Positions 34,673-44,510 of a stretch of DNA of 64,000 nt are shown in pieces. Numbering within the stretch: position 1 is the first letter of the stretch; each line of letters begins with the position of its first letter. The position numbers were made by a program, and so were the translations under genes. The notes under the pieces are model-generated. The model was not told the DNA's origin, did not search any database, and saw only the letters and a program-made list of their open reading frames with translations. The DNA comes from Chloroflexota bacterium. Its GTDB lineage: Bacteria; Chloroflexota; Anaerolineae; Anaerolineales; Villigracilaceae. The stretch covers positions 62,001 to 126,000 of the forward strand of contig JACPYX010000001.1 in the NCBI GenBank assembly GCA_016195815.1, in the 5' to 3' direction.

Positions 34673-36984
34673 CCAACAGGGGATTCTTTCGGAACGAGTA
34701 GTTCGATATTTTCATCCTTATATATTGCCAGAGGCTCATAAAAACACAAGGTGGCTTTAGAGACCCATTTTACCCAGGAATTATTTTCTTCGGAAAAGTT
34801 CGCCGAGGTCTGGTAGTTGGTTGTCAGAATCTCCGTTACGATCAAGTCGAAACGCTTATTAGCCAGATCGCGATAATAAAGTTCAAAATAGGGCAAATTG
34901 CTACCCATTGCCTGATCCATCATGTATTTCTTTTCATACTCCGGAACAAACGGCACATTCCGAATGTACCCGAAAGTCAACAATTGTCGTTGATCCATAA
35001 ACAAAACCTCGCCGCGCCCAGACGCGTCAGCCACCTGCTTTTGGATTTCGGACAAAACAACGCGAGCGTCTTTTTCATCTGGAACGGAAAGATATGGATG
35101 GGAAGCGGCTCCCGGAACAAAGGGCGTGAACTGATAAACCGGCAGGAAAAGGACAACGACCAGCATGGCGCGCGGAAGAAAACCCCAGGAGGCAATTTCG
35201 TCCAGCCGATTCTGCATGGCAGATATACCCGCCACTGTAACCAGCGATACAAGATACATATCCAGGTTATGCAGATCGCCGCCGCCGCCAATTTTGGAAC
35301 TTACGACCAAGCCGATTGCAAAAAGAGCGCCAAGCGCGCCCCATACCCCGACAAGCTGTAACCAATCGAGTTTCCAGCGTTTGGAAACAATCATCCATAT
35401 CAAGAGCGCGACCACCGGTCCTGCGGTCAGTAATGAACCAAACAAAACGCCAACAGGATAAGTAGGATTTGGAAGCAGGCGATACCAAAGCAAAGGCTGA
35501 TTGCTTATCACACTTTGTGAGGATGCAACTTTCTCGATCACAGAGGAAATCAACAAGAGTCCGGTAAACAATCCGGGCAGGGTAAAGGCCAGGATAGGCA
35601 GGGCCTTCTGAACGAAATTCCCTTTTCGCTCGGGATAATAGAGGAGTAAATCAATCAGCGCCAGCAAAATGGCCGGGATCACGATCCAGGTGAAACGGCT
35701 CGACGCGGCGTAAGCACTGGCAATGACTCCAACCACGATGCGCCGGGAAATGGAACGGTCAAAGCCAAACCAAAGCACAAAAAACGCAGTTAGAAGGATG
35801 GGAGGCTGGACGGGCGCTTCAACCACAAAAAATATGGAAATCCAAAGAAAAAGGATGATTTTTAACCAGCCATTTTTCACCTGCCGCGCCAACGCGATGG
35901 CAATGCCCATCCCAGGCAGGACCAGCAGGAAAACATTCCACAAACGGTGCACCCAAATCGGTAAATTGGGCCATAGGAAGAGTACGCCCCAAAGAATATA
36001 GCGACCCGGCAAATCATAATTACTGGCAATCGTGCCTGCGTAATCGTACAACTTCTGACCAAACATCAGGGAATAATCATAAAAACGGTTTCCCTCCGAC
36101 CAGGTCAAAGAGAAGGGAAGATTGACAACCATCATCAGCGAAGAGGTCAGGAAAGATGTTAACGTCATAAACCCAATGCCAACTACAAAGGACTGCGTTG
36201 ACGCCAGGCGATCCGTCCGAGATTCAAGCAAACAGGCAGCGACACACAAACTTACAAGAAGAAACCCAAAGCGAATGTTCGGATTCAAAATGTAAAAAGA
36301 CGCGCCGGCCAAATATCGCAAAATGAGCGGAGTCAGCAAAAACACCGCACCGAGGAGAATACGGGCAGGACGAAGGCGCGCCTTCCATTTCAAAAGCCCG
36401 TCGCGGACTTTATATCTGCGTTCCGTCAAGACGATGAAGGCAAAAGCAAATACGATTAAAAGCCCGATGAAGGTTACTGCTCGATATACCGTCGGCGAGG
36501 AAGATGCGAAACGGGTTTCAACCACAATACTTGTATAAAGGAAGAGAAGAAAAGATAGGGATGCTTCACGCACGCCAAAAGAAAACTCGCGAGAGGAAGC
36601 CGTAAAGAACGTAATGAGCTGCGAAAGCCCAAGAGCAAAAAGAAAATGCGTCCACGGGGCGGGAAAGACGTCCTGCCAGGGCGAATATAAATAGAACCAG
36701 ACCGGGGAAAGTAAAAGGCCGCTTATAACGGCCCATCGCAGCCAGGCCGGAAAAGAGATGCGGTTCGATAATCCGCCAAGAAGCGAGGGAGAGATCAAAC
36801 CCGCGACCAGCGCGGACAGTCCGGCCAGCAATAAGGCGATCCAGCCTGTGATGGTTAGAAGGCCGGATAATGAAAGCAATTTGTCCCAATTTTGCGCGGC
36901 GGCAAAAAAGGCTTTTATTTCCAGTCCGGCGGGGATTAAGACAAGAAGCAGGCCTGATAAAAATAAAGGACGGGAAGATCTCAT
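34648..36984 (-). CDS. Large multi-span membrane protein, KIGGGGDLHN family (paralogue B)
   Basis: A 778-residue paralogue of the gene downstream of it, sharing the same motif order: NLPFSLTWSEGNRFYDYSL, GRYILWG, LLWYRLLPN, KIGGGGDLHNLDMY, LFMDQRQLLTFGYIRN and EYEKKYMMDQAMGSN. The copies are clearly diverged, so the duplication is old and both are presumably used. The N-terminal half is mostly membrane spans with little polar sequence. It may be a GT-C glycosyltransferase or polymerase; this is inference from topology and context. Confidence 0.65.
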   Translation of the reverse strand: MRSSRPLFLSGLLLVLIPAGLEIKAFFAAAQNWDKLLSLSGLLTITGWIALLLAGLSALVAGLISPSLLGGLSNRISFPAWLRWAVISGLLLSPVWFYLYSPWQDVFPAPWTHFLFALGLSQLITFFTASSREFSFGVREASLSFLLFLYTSIVVETRFASSSPTVYRAVTFIGLLIVFAFAFIVLTERRYKVRDGLLKWKARLRPARILLGAVFLLTPLILRYLAGASFYILNPNIRFGFLLVSLCVAACLLESRTDRLASTQSFVVGIGFMTLTSFLTSSLMMVVNLPFSLTWSEGNRFYDYSLMFGQKLYDYAGTIASNYDLPGRYILWGVLFLWPNLPIWVHRLWNVFLLVLPGMGIAIALARQVKNGWLKIILFLWISIFFVVEAPVQPPILLTAFFVLWFGFDRSISRRIVVGVIASAYAASSRFTWIVIPAILLALIDLLLYYPERKGNFVQKALPILAFTLPGLFTGLLLISSVIEKVASSQSVISNQPLLWYRLLPNPTYPVGVLFGSLLTAGPVVALLIWMIVSKRWKLDWLQLVGVWGALGALFAIGLVVSSKIGGGGDLHNLDMYLVSLVTVAGISAMQNRLDEIASWGFLPRAMLVVVLFLPVYQFTPFVPGAASHPYLSVPDEKDARVVLSEIQKQVADASGRGEVLFMDQRQLLTFGYIRNVPFVPEYEKKYMMDQAMGSNLPYFELYYRDLANKRFDLIVTEILTTNYQTSANFSEENNSWVKWVSKATLCFYEPLAIYKDENIELLVPKESPVGCEIYLNR

Positions 36985-36988
36985 GGTT

Positions 36989-37978
36989 TTACTTTCTTTT
37001 CTGTGATCGCTGAATTAGCGCGGACAAAGGCAGGTAGAGCATAATGAGAAGCGTGAATGCATACAAGATAACTCGAAAGCCGATGCCTATTGCGGCGGTC
37101 TGGGCCGCGGGCAGGCCAAAGATTCCAAACAAATATACCAGCGATGTTTCAGACACGCCAAGCCCGCCGAAGACTTGAATGGGTATCCATGAGATCAATT
37201 GAACGAAAGCGTTGACAAAAGTTACCACTGTAAACGGAAAATCCAGCGAATAGGCGCGGATGTTGGAATAGAACCAAAACAAAGTCACGATCATGTAAAT
37301 CAACGAATAAAGCAGGGCGATCAAAAGCGCTTGAAGGACCGCGCGGCTATCCTGCTCGCTAAAAAGCTGGAGGAAGTCAACGCCACGCCGCACAACCGCG
37401 AGGCGGTCAAGTTTGATCCGACCCAAAAGAGTTTTAACCAGTGCTACAAATTTTTGCCGCAGCAACGCGGCGGCCACAAAAACCGCCACTGCTCCCCAAA
37501 TAACAGCCAGCAAAAAAACAACTGCGTATCGAACCGCGCCAATTTGATTCCACAAGAAAACACTGCTTGCAAAAAGGATGGCCCACACCGCCAGCAAGTC
37601 GCCCATTTTTGCGACGACGAAAGCCGACAAAACTTTTCGGAAGCGAACGCCTTCGTCCACGCTTAACATCGTCAAATATGAGGCAATGCCGGCGCCTCCG
37701 GCAATGAAATTTGAAAGCGCATTCTGCAAAATCACAATATATAGAACACGCCAATAGGAAACCTGCCTTCCGGTCAACAAATAATATTGAAATGTCTTTA
37801 TCAACGTCAGGATGCAAAAGAGCAGGAAACTTATCGCCAGCCAGCCGAACGAAAGCCGCTTCAACAGGGCAATCACTTCGGCCAGATTCGTTTTCGATAT
37901 GACGAATCCGACCAGGGCGACAGCCAGGATAATCTTGAAAAAATTCCAAAAAGTCTTTAAAGAACTTCTATTTTGCAT
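36989..37978 (-). CDS. Flippase-like membrane protein (UPF0104/LPG synthase TM family)
   Basis: A 329-residue protein with about eight spans. VALVGFVISKTNLAEV, IAGGAGIASYLTMLSVDEGVRFRKVLSAFVVAKMGD and WIPIQVFGGLGVSETSLVYLFG are the landmarks of the TIGR00374 family, related to the membrane part of MprF. A role in moving or anchoring lipid-linked sugars is often proposed but not proven. A second member is at 44511-45431. It sits 4 bases from paralogue B, in the same operon. Confidence 0.8.
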   Translation of the reverse strand: MQNRSSLKTFWNFFKIILAVALVGFVISKTNLAEVIALLKRLSFGWLAISFLLFCILTLIKTFQYYLLTGRQVSYWRVLYIVILQNALSNFIAGGAGIASYLTMLSVDEGVRFRKVLSAFVVAKMGDLLAVWAILFASSVFLWNQIGAVRYAVVFLLAVIWGAVAVFVAAALLRQKFVALVKTLLGRIKLDRLAVVRRGVDFLQLFSEQDSRAVLQALLIALLYSLIYMIVTLFWFYSNIRAYSLDFPFTVVTFVNAFVQLISWIPIQVFGGLGVSETSLVYLFGIFGLPAAQTAAIGIGFRVILYAFTLLIMLYLPLSALIQRSQKRK

Positions 37979-38003
37979 TTCATCCCATAAAACAGCGGCG
38001 GGG

Positions 38004-38768
38004 TTAATCCTTTACGCAAACAAATTCATTGCATCCGATGGGCACATTGGCAGGGCGCGTTAGCAAAACACGAAAACCCAGCCGTTTCAACGCCGCCCCC
38101 ATTTCAGGGACACTGGCATATTCGTATGGATAGCCTCCCACCCAGTCAATGATATTGTGCATAAAGTCCATGCCGCGCCTCATCTTGAATGGATTTTGGA
38201 ATGTCACCAGCCATTTCGCAAAATAGATCACAGGAGTAAAAATCCAGATAATTATCTTTTGCCAAAATCGCCCGACGCCGTTATAAAACCATTTAATGAA
38301 TTTCCAGATCGGAGAAGACCAATGTCTGTTATAGATGGCGATCATCAACGAACCGCCGGGGCGGACACGCAATGCCAAATTTGCCAGTGCAGCCTTCATA
38401 TTGCCAGTGTGATGCAAAACACCCCACGAATAAACCACATCGAACATGCCCAGCGTATTCATTTTCCCGGCATCCAGGACGGACATGTGATGAAATGAAA
38501 TCCCGCTTTCGCGACCCAGCCATTGCGCGGCATTCCGCCGGGACGTATCCACAGAAAGCGGGTCAATATCAATTCCGACAACGGGCTGCGCGCCCAGCCG
38601 CGCCGCGGCAATCGAAAACAGTCCGCTCCCACAGCCCATGTCGAGGAATGATTTATCTTTCAACGCGCCCTCGCCGAACAATGATGTTAGTGACTGCACG
38701 GCTTCCTCAATGCGCGCCTCGTCAAGTTGACGCGAGAACGATGCCCAGTTTTCTCCAAACTTAAACAT
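38004..38768 (-). CDS. SAM-dependent methyltransferase
   Basis: A 254-residue protein: SFLDMGCGSGLFSIAAARLGA (motif I), VVGIDIDPLSV, and MFDVVYSWGVLHHTGNMKAAL. The C-terminal third has a hydrophobic stretch (IIIWIFTPVIYFAKWLV) that may touch the membrane. ATG 38768 is preferred because AAGGAA precedes it; it overlaps the AsnB gene by 8 bases. Similar proteins with this wording are common next to asparagine synthetase genes in polysaccharide loci. Confidence 0.82.
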   Translation of the reverse strand: MFKFGENWASFSRQLDEARIEEAVQSLTSLFGEGALKDKSFLDMGCGSGLFSIAAARLGAQPVVGIDIDPLSVDTSRRNAAQWLGRESGISFHHMSVLDAGKMNTLGMFDVVYSWGVLHHTGNMKAALANLALRVRPGGSLMIAIYNRHWSSPIWKFIKWFYNGVGRFWQKIIIWIFTPVIYFAKWLVTFQNPFKMRRGMDFMHNIIDWVGGYPYEYASVPEMGAALKRLGFRVLLTRPANVPIGCNEFVCVKD

Positions 38769-40650
38769 GCAATTCCTTACTCCACAACGCCAGCATCGCC
38801 AGCGCGTAGAGCCGCTTGCCGTGATCGGCGCGCGCTTGAACATGTTCATCAAGCAAAGTCTGCAACGCGGATTCGTTGAACCACGCGCTCAATGGACTTT
38901 CCCTGCCGAGCAGAAGTCCGCGCGACCAATCTGCCAGCGGGCCGCGGAACCAGGCCGCCAGCGGAATCCCGAATCCTTGTTTGCCATGCGATTTGACATT
39001 TTCAGGCAGATATTTCGCAAAGGCTTTCTTCAACAAATATTTTCCGCTTCTTCCCCGGACTTTGAGCGAGTCAGGCAAACGAGCCGACCACTCCACGATT
39101 TCATGATCCAGAAACGGCGAGCGGCCTTCGAGCGAGGCGGCCATCGTCATGCGGTCGGCTTTGACCAGCAAATCGCCGGGCAGATAATTGTGCAGGTCGG
39201 TGTAGAGTGTGCGGTCGAGGAACGAGCCTTCGGCCTTGTCGAAACTTTGAGCCAAAAGAATCTGTGCATTGTCGGAGCGGAAATTCTTCCAGTGTTCTTC
39301 CTTCCATAAAGATTGTCTTTGCCACGGCGCAAAATACGAACCCCAGCGCAAAATGCTGGCGCGCTGATCCATGCGCGGCAATTGTTCAAGCCGTTTGAAT
39401 CCGTTGATCAAACTTTGCCCGGTCGGGCGATTCGATCTGTCGGGCAGGCGATGCGCAATGGACGGGACCAGGCTGCGGGTCAGGAAGTGAGGCGACTTGA
39501 GATATAAATTTGCAAGCGGATCGAGCCAGTAACGTTGATAGCCCGCGAAATCCTCATCGCCGCCGTCACCATTCAAAGCGACCGTTACATACTGGCGCGT
39601 CAATAACGAAAGATGATAAAGCGGAATCGCGGAAGCGTCCGCGAACGGCTCGCCGAAATGATGCATGATCTTTTCGAGCGTGGCGGGGATGTCGCCGTAG
39701 GTCAGCGTGAATTCGTGATGATCGGTTGAATATTTTTGCGCCACGGCGCGCGCAAAAGGCAGTTCGGAAAATTCTTCCTCTTGAAAACCAACCGAAAAAG
39801 TTTTGACAGGCCCGCTGTTTAATTCAGCCATCAGCGCAACGACGATGCTTGAATCGAGTCCGCCGCTCAAATGCGCGCCGAGCGGAACTTCGCTGAGCAA
39901 TCGCATCTTGACCGCTTCGCGCAAACGGGCGCGCAATTCTTCGGCCAGTTCATTTTCGCCGCCCGAAATTTTCGGCTGATACGAAAAATCCCAGTAGCGA
40001 TTTATTTTGGCCTGCCCGTTTTCCCAAACCAACGTTGATGCGGGCGGCAATTTAAAAATTCCGTCATACGCGGTGAGCGGATCGGGAATATATTGCAGGC
40101 TCAAATAAAGATCAATGGCTTCGAGATTTATTTCGGGCTTTTGCGGAACCGCCGCAAAGATCGCGCTCAACTCCGAGCCAAAATACAGCGTGCCATTTTG
40201 AATTGTGTAATACATCGGCTTCTTGCCGAGGCGGTCGCGTCCAAGCAAAAGACGATTTTTCTTTTTATCCCACAACGCAAAAGCAAACATGCCGCGCAGC
40301 CGCTTGATGCAATCATCGCCTTCGTCTTCATAAAAATGGACAATGCATTCTGTATCAGTTTTGGTTGAGAGCTTGTGTCCGCGGCGCAAAAGTTCGGCAC
40401 GCATTTCGGGATAGTTGTAGCACTCGCCGTTGAAGACGATCCAAATCGATTCGTCTTCGTTGGCAATCGGCTGGTCGCCGCCGCTGACATCAATGATCGC
40501 AAGCCGCCGCATCGCAAGGCCGACGCCGTGCGACGTATAAAAGCCGTCGCTGTCGGGGCCGCGATGCGCGATGGCAGTCGTCATCTCATGCAAAATTTCG
40601 CGGTCGCCGATGCGTCCATCCGAATGAGCCAATCCGCAAATGCCGCACAT
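38761..40650 (-). CDS. asnB: Asparagine synthetase (glutamine-hydrolysing)
   Basis: A 629-residue protein. The N-terminal class II glutamine amidotransferase domain starts with the catalytic Cys2 (MCGICGLAHSDG). The C-terminal synthetase domain has the PP-loop SGGLDSSIVVALM near residue 260. Family members within glycan loci often amidate uronic acids or amino-acid substituents rather than making free asparagine, so that is a real alternative here. It is coupled to the GT4 gene (one-base overlap) and the methyltransferase gene. Confidence 0.92.
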   Translation of the reverse strand: MCGICGLAHSDGRIGDREILHEMTTAIAHRGPDSDGFYTSHGVGLAMRRLAIIDVSGGDQPIANEDESIWIVFNGECYNYPEMRAELLRRGHKLSTKTDTECIVHFYEDEGDDCIKRLRGMFAFALWDKKKNRLLLGRDRLGKKPMYYTIQNGTLYFGSELSAIFAAVPQKPEINLEAIDLYLSLQYIPDPLTAYDGIFKLPPASTLVWENGQAKINRYWDFSYQPKISGGENELAEELRARLREAVKMRLLSEVPLGAHLSGGLDSSIVVALMAELNSGPVKTFSVGFQEEEFSELPFARAVAQKYSTDHHEFTLTYGDIPATLEKIMHHFGEPFADASAIPLYHLSLLTRQYVTVALNGDGGDEDFAGYQRYWLDPLANLYLKSPHFLTRSLVPSIAHRLPDRSNRPTGQSLINGFKRLEQLPRMDQRASILRWGSYFAPWQRQSLWKEEHWKNFRSDNAQILLAQSFDKAEGSFLDRTLYTDLHNYLPGDLLVKADRMTMAASLEGRSPFLDHEIVEWSARLPDSLKVRGRSGKYLLKKAFAKYLPENVKSHGKQGFGIPLAAWFRGPLADWSRGLLLGRESPLSAWFNESALQTLLDEHVQARADHGKRLYALAMLALWSKELHV

Positions 40651-41780
40651 TATTTCGAGGCCTTTTCCAGAAATTTTTGATACTGCTCGGCAACGCGATC
40701 CCAGCTAAAGGATTCTTCGACTCTTCGGCGCGCAGCGCGTCCCATTCTTTCCCGCATCTTTGCATTGACCAGGAGCGGCCTCAGCGATTCTCGCAGCGAC
40801 TCCACATCCTCGGCCGGGACGAGCGCGCCCGTTTCGCCGTCCGCCACCAATTCCTCGCTGCCCGCGATGCGCGTGGCTACGACGGGCAGTCCGCTGGCCA
40901 TGGCTTCCAGCACGGCGTTCGGCATACCTTCATGCCGCGAAGGGAAGAGAAAAATATTCGCCGCGGCGTATTGTTCTTTGAGTTGTTCCGCCGTTTGCCA
41001 GCCGCAAAAATGGATGCGATCTCTTAATCCATGTTCTTCAGCCATGGCCTGCAACACCGCCAATTGCGGCCCATCGCCGGCGATCGTCCACCTCCACGGA
41101 AATTCTTTCAGGCCAGATAAAGCGCGCATGGCGAGGTCAAGGCCTTTTTGATAGACAAGACGTCCAACCGAGAGCAGGCACGGCTTGGACCAATCGCGCC
41201 CGGGCAGGAAAAATTTTTCAAGGTCAACGCCGTTCGAAATAATTGGAATGTTAATCGAAGAGTCGAAAGCGGCCGCCAGATCATGCAGGCCTTTGCTATT
41301 GGCGATCACCGCCGAAGCAGAATGCCAGATGACGCGCAAAAACGGCGCGGCCATTTTGTGATACAGGCGAAAATCATACGGGCGAAAGCCCGGCACGTCT
41401 CCGCCGCGCAATGAGACAACATAAGGGACGCCGTAAATCTTTTTGATGAGCCACGCCACCGCGCCGGAAGGCAGGCCAAAAAAGGCCAGGGTCACGTCTG
41501 GCTTGAATTGGCGGAGCAGACTAAAAGTCCGGAAAGATGCGGCGGCAATAAAAGCCAGTTGTTCGACAACGACGGAACGGTCCATTCGCCGGCGCAAAGC
41601 AGAGACGCGGATGATCCGCACGCCGTCGCAAATTTCGTCACGCGGCAAATTGTCAAAATGCGAAGTCAGCAGGAGAATATCGTTTCCCATGTACGCCAGC
41701 AAGCGCGCGATGTTTGCGCTGGCGTTTCCCGCGCCGCCGCCAATTGGAGGATATTCGCTGTTGAGCAAAAGGATTTTCAT
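40650..41780 (-). CDS. Glycosyltransferase family 4 protein
   Basis: A 376-residue GT-B enzyme. ILLLNSEYPPIGGGAGNASANIARLL opens the acceptor domain; LLSVGRLVYQKGLDLAMRAL and FLFPSRHEGMPNAVLEAMASGLPVVAT, with the E-x7-E donor site, form the C-terminal domain. All GT4 landmarks are intact. The sugar is unknown. It is translated just ahead of asnB (one-base overlap). Confidence 0.92.
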   Translation of the reverse strand: MKILLLNSEYPPIGGGAGNASANIARLLAYMGNDILLLTSHFDNLPRDEICDGVRIIRVSALRRRMDRSVVVEQLAFIAAASFRTFSLLRQFKPDVTLAFFGLPSGAVAWLIKKIYGVPYVVSLRGGDVPGFRPYDFRLYHKMAAPFLRVIWHSASAVIANSKGLHDLAAAFDSSINIPIISNGVDLEKFFLPGRDWSKPCLLSVGRLVYQKGLDLAMRALSGLKEFPWRWTIAGDGPQLAVLQAMAEEHGLRDRIHFCGWQTAEQLKEQYAAANIFLFPSRHEGMPNAVLEAMASGLPVVATRIAGSEELVADGETGALVPAEDVESLRESLRPLLVNAKMRERMGRAARRRVEESFSWDRVAEQYQKFLEKASK

Positions 41781-41783
41781 AGA

Positions 41784-42485
41784 TCAGGCCGGCGGCTTTT
41801 CGAGTTGAAAAACATTCAGGAAGCACCAATTGGGATACGCCAGCAGGGCGTTGTAAATTTTATGCAGCCAGATCACGTTCGACGGCATGATGACCGTAAA
41901 AATGGAAAGCACCGGGAAGGTTGGGAAAACTCCCCTGCGTGAACGAATGTGAAAATGCTTCTCGATCATCTTTACATATTCACCCACAGGCCGGTCGCCG
42001 GGATGACGGTCAATGCTGGAGGTTCGCACGAGCTTGCCTGTAAAGGCGAACGAAATGCGAGAAGCCAGGTGTGCCAGGTTCGGCACGCTGATCAGCGCGC
42101 GCCCGCCGGGCTTGAGCATGCGCGCAAATTCGGCAAAGGCTTTTTCCTGGTCGGAGAAAATCAAATGTTCGATGACATCGGTGCAGATAATAACATCAAC
42201 CGAATTATCTTTTATCTCCGATTTCAAAAAATCGCGTTGGATGATGACATCGGACGAATAGTTCAAGTCCATGCCGGTGATGTTGTAACCGGCCCGGCGA
42301 TACTCATTGACCAGCACACCTTCACCGCAGCCCATATCATAAATAACCTGATCGGTTTTGCAGACATTCAAAAACTTACGCGCCATCGCCATCTTTTCCA
42401 AATAGACCGGCAGGTAAGGCCAGTCCTTTTCGGGATTGATGTGATAATCGCCGCGATGGGCGTATTCTCCAAAACGTTTTTTCAT
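41784..42485 (-). CDS. SAM-dependent methyltransferase
   Basis: A 233-residue protein with QVIYDMGCGEGVLVNEYRRAG (motif I), MDLNYSSDVIIQRDFL, DVIICTDVIEHLIFSDQEKAFAEFARMLKPGG. This is the Methyltransf_11/UbiG-like fold. ATG 42485 has a GAGGT ribosome-binding site and sits 8 bases beyond the upstream stop; a longer frame to 42551 overlaps the upstream gene and is not used. The C-terminal region is hydrophobic and may bind a lipid-linked substrate. Confidence 0.84.
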   Translation of the reverse strand: MKKRFGEYAHRGDYHINPEKDWPYLPVYLEKMAMARKFLNVCKTDQVIYDMGCGEGVLVNEYRRAGYNITGMDLNYSSDVIIQRDFLKSEIKDNSVDVIICTDVIEHLIFSDQEKAFAEFARMLKPGGRALISVPNLAHLASRISFAFTGKLVRTSSIDRHPGDRPVGEYVKMIEKHFHIRSRRGVFPTFPVLSIFTVIMPSNVIWLHKIYNALLAYPNWCFLNVFQLEKPPA

Positions 42486-42492
42486 GATGACC

Positions 42493-44469
42493 TCAGGGCT
42501 GTCTGTTTGCAGGCGAAGGTAACGGACATTCAGGCACAGCGCGCGGCACAAAGACCTGAATATTCGATGATTCGAGCGTTAGGGTTGGTTCGTATTCGCA
42601 CAACAACGGATAGGCAACCAGCTTATTCCACAAGGCGCTCTCTTCCGCAAAGTCGCCGCTGTTCGCGTCCAGGTTTTGTTTGCGCGCCACAATGGCGGCG
42701 AAGCGATGATTTTTCAAGTCGGAATAAAATTTATCGAGATAAGGCTGGTTGCCGGAGATCGCCATTTCCATAAGCGCGATCACTTCATAATCTTTTGTGA
42801 GCGGCACATTCGGGATCATGCCAAAGGTCAGCAAGTGGCGTTCGTACATAAATAAAACTTCGCCAGATTTGCCATAACTTTGAACTGTCTCACGCAGAGC
42901 GGATAAATCTTTTTGGGCCTGCGCCCGATCATAAGAAATCGGCGGGACGATGCGCGACAAGGAAAACGCGACCGGGACAATTAGCATAAGCGTGATCAGG
43001 GGCCATGCCGCCGCTTCAAACGCGGACCTGCCAGCGGATTCCGTTTCGACGCGCTGAGTCATGAAATAAGCCGCGATCAGCGCCAGCATGACCATGTAGG
43101 CGTCCATGTTGTGCAGGTCGCCGCCGCCGCCGATCTTGGCGCTGACCACGAGTCCGCCGCCGAACAATGCGAGCAGCATCAGGGCGAGTCCGCTCGAGCG
43201 CACGAAATGCAAATTGTTCAGCCGCCCGCGCAGGGTCCAGAAGAGAAGCGCAAAGAGCGGAAGCGAAACGATGAGAATGCCGGGAATAATTCCCAGCGGG
43301 TTTGTGTCGCTTGGAAACCAGCGATACCAAAGCAAAGGCGAGCGCAGGCTGGAAGTAAAACCGCTCACGTCCGCGTTGCCGGAGATCACGATGTAAAACG
43401 CCTGGCCGAGAAGCGCCGTGACAAGCCCGGCGAGGCCCCATAACGCAGGCCTGGCAATGTAGCGCCAAAAATTATTTTCGCGCGAAAAAGGTTCTTCGAG
43501 CAAATAGATTGCAATCGCCAGCATGGCCGGGACGGGATACCAGTTGAGGCGGCTCATGCCCGCCCAGAACGAAGCCGCCAGCACCGCGATCAGCGAATGC
43601 CATGGGCGCCGCGCGGAAACGCCCAGCAGGATGATCGCCACCATGACTTGCAATTGATAATAGACCGCGCCCTGGAACAGGAACAAAAAAAACCAGCCGC
43701 CGAGGATCCAGTTTGTAATTCGGTCTTGAACTTTGATGCGGCGAATCAATGACCAGGATGTGAGAGCTGTCAATCCAAGCCAGAGTATGGCCTGCCACAA
43801 ACGGTCTGCCCAAAGCGGTAGTCCCTTGATTAGAAATGGAATCGAAAGCAGGAAATAGCGCGTGCCGTGCCAGATGGAAAGCGGAAGTTTTACGCCGTAA
43901 ATGGATTGGCTGAACGGGAGCGAACCATAATAAAAACGGCTGGCCTCCGACCAGCCGAGTGAGAATGGATAATCCGTCACTGGTTGGAAGATGGCATAGA
44001 TTTGAAATACGATGCCATTCAAAAGCAAAGCCGCCATAAAAACGGCAGGCCATGAAAAACGCGTGATGCGCTTCAGGATGACTGCTTGAATGGATGCCGC
44101 CCCCCACATGACCCATAAAAGAGGGAACAGGGCCGTCAGGGCTTTTCCAAAGAAATAAAATTTTACATACCAAAGAAATGGAAAACCTGCAAAGATCAAC
44201 ACTATGCCGAGGATTTTCAACGCCAGCGCGGGCGGTTTTTTGAATTCGGAATTCTCGAGGAATGGGAAAATCTTTTGGGGACTCACATAAACAAAAATCC
44301 CAACGATCACGTTGAGCGCAAAAACGCCGATGAGAACCGCCCATTTGTAGCGCGAGGCGATCCGCGTCAACGCGCGCGTCTGTTCCTCGGTCTGATAGAT
44401 GGCGATCGCGCTCAAAGCAATGCAGATCGCCAGGTATGTTCGTATGAAGCTTTTCAGGTTGACGGTCAT
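42493..44469 (-). CDS. Large multi-span membrane protein, KIGGGGDLHN family (paralogue C)
   Basis: A 658-residue protein, shorter than paralogues A and B because several N-terminal spans are absent. It keeps YPFSLGWSEASRFYYGSL, TRYFLLSIPFL, LLWYRWFPSDT, KIGGGGDLHNMDAY, LFMYERHLLTFGMIPN and the final soluble domain (HRFAAIVARKQN). Its greater divergence suggests a separate acceptor or donor. Some spans contain aromatic residues typical of sugar-handling membrane enzymes. Confidence 0.65.
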   Translation of the reverse strand: MTVNLKSFIRTYLAICIALSAIAIYQTEEQTRALTRIASRYKWAVLIGVFALNVIVGIFVYVSPQKIFPFLENSEFKKPPALALKILGIVLIFAGFPFLWYVKFYFFGKALTALFPLLWVMWGAASIQAVILKRITRFSWPAVFMAALLLNGIVFQIYAIFQPVTDYPFSLGWSEASRFYYGSLPFSQSIYGVKLPLSIWHGTRYFLLSIPFLIKGLPLWADRLWQAILWLGLTALTSWSLIRRIKVQDRITNWILGGWFFLFLFQGAVYYQLQVMVAIILLGVSARRPWHSLIAVLAASFWAGMSRLNWYPVPAMLAIAIYLLEEPFSRENNFWRYIARPALWGLAGLVTALLGQAFYIVISGNADVSGFTSSLRSPLLWYRWFPSDTNPLGIIPGILIVSLPLFALLFWTLRGRLNNLHFVRSSGLALMLLALFGGGLVVSAKIGGGGDLHNMDAYMVMLALIAAYFMTQRVETESAGRSAFEAAAWPLITLMLIVPVAFSLSRIVPPISYDRAQAQKDLSALRETVQSYGKSGEVLFMYERHLLTFGMIPNVPLTKDYEVIALMEMAISGNQPYLDKFYSDLKNHRFAAIVARKQNLDANSGDFAEESALWNKLVAYPLLCEYEPTLTLESSNIQVFVPRAVPECPLPSPANRQP

Positions 44470-44510
44470 ATAGGCTCTACGGGGCTTGATTTTATCGTAA
44501 AGATCGGAGC

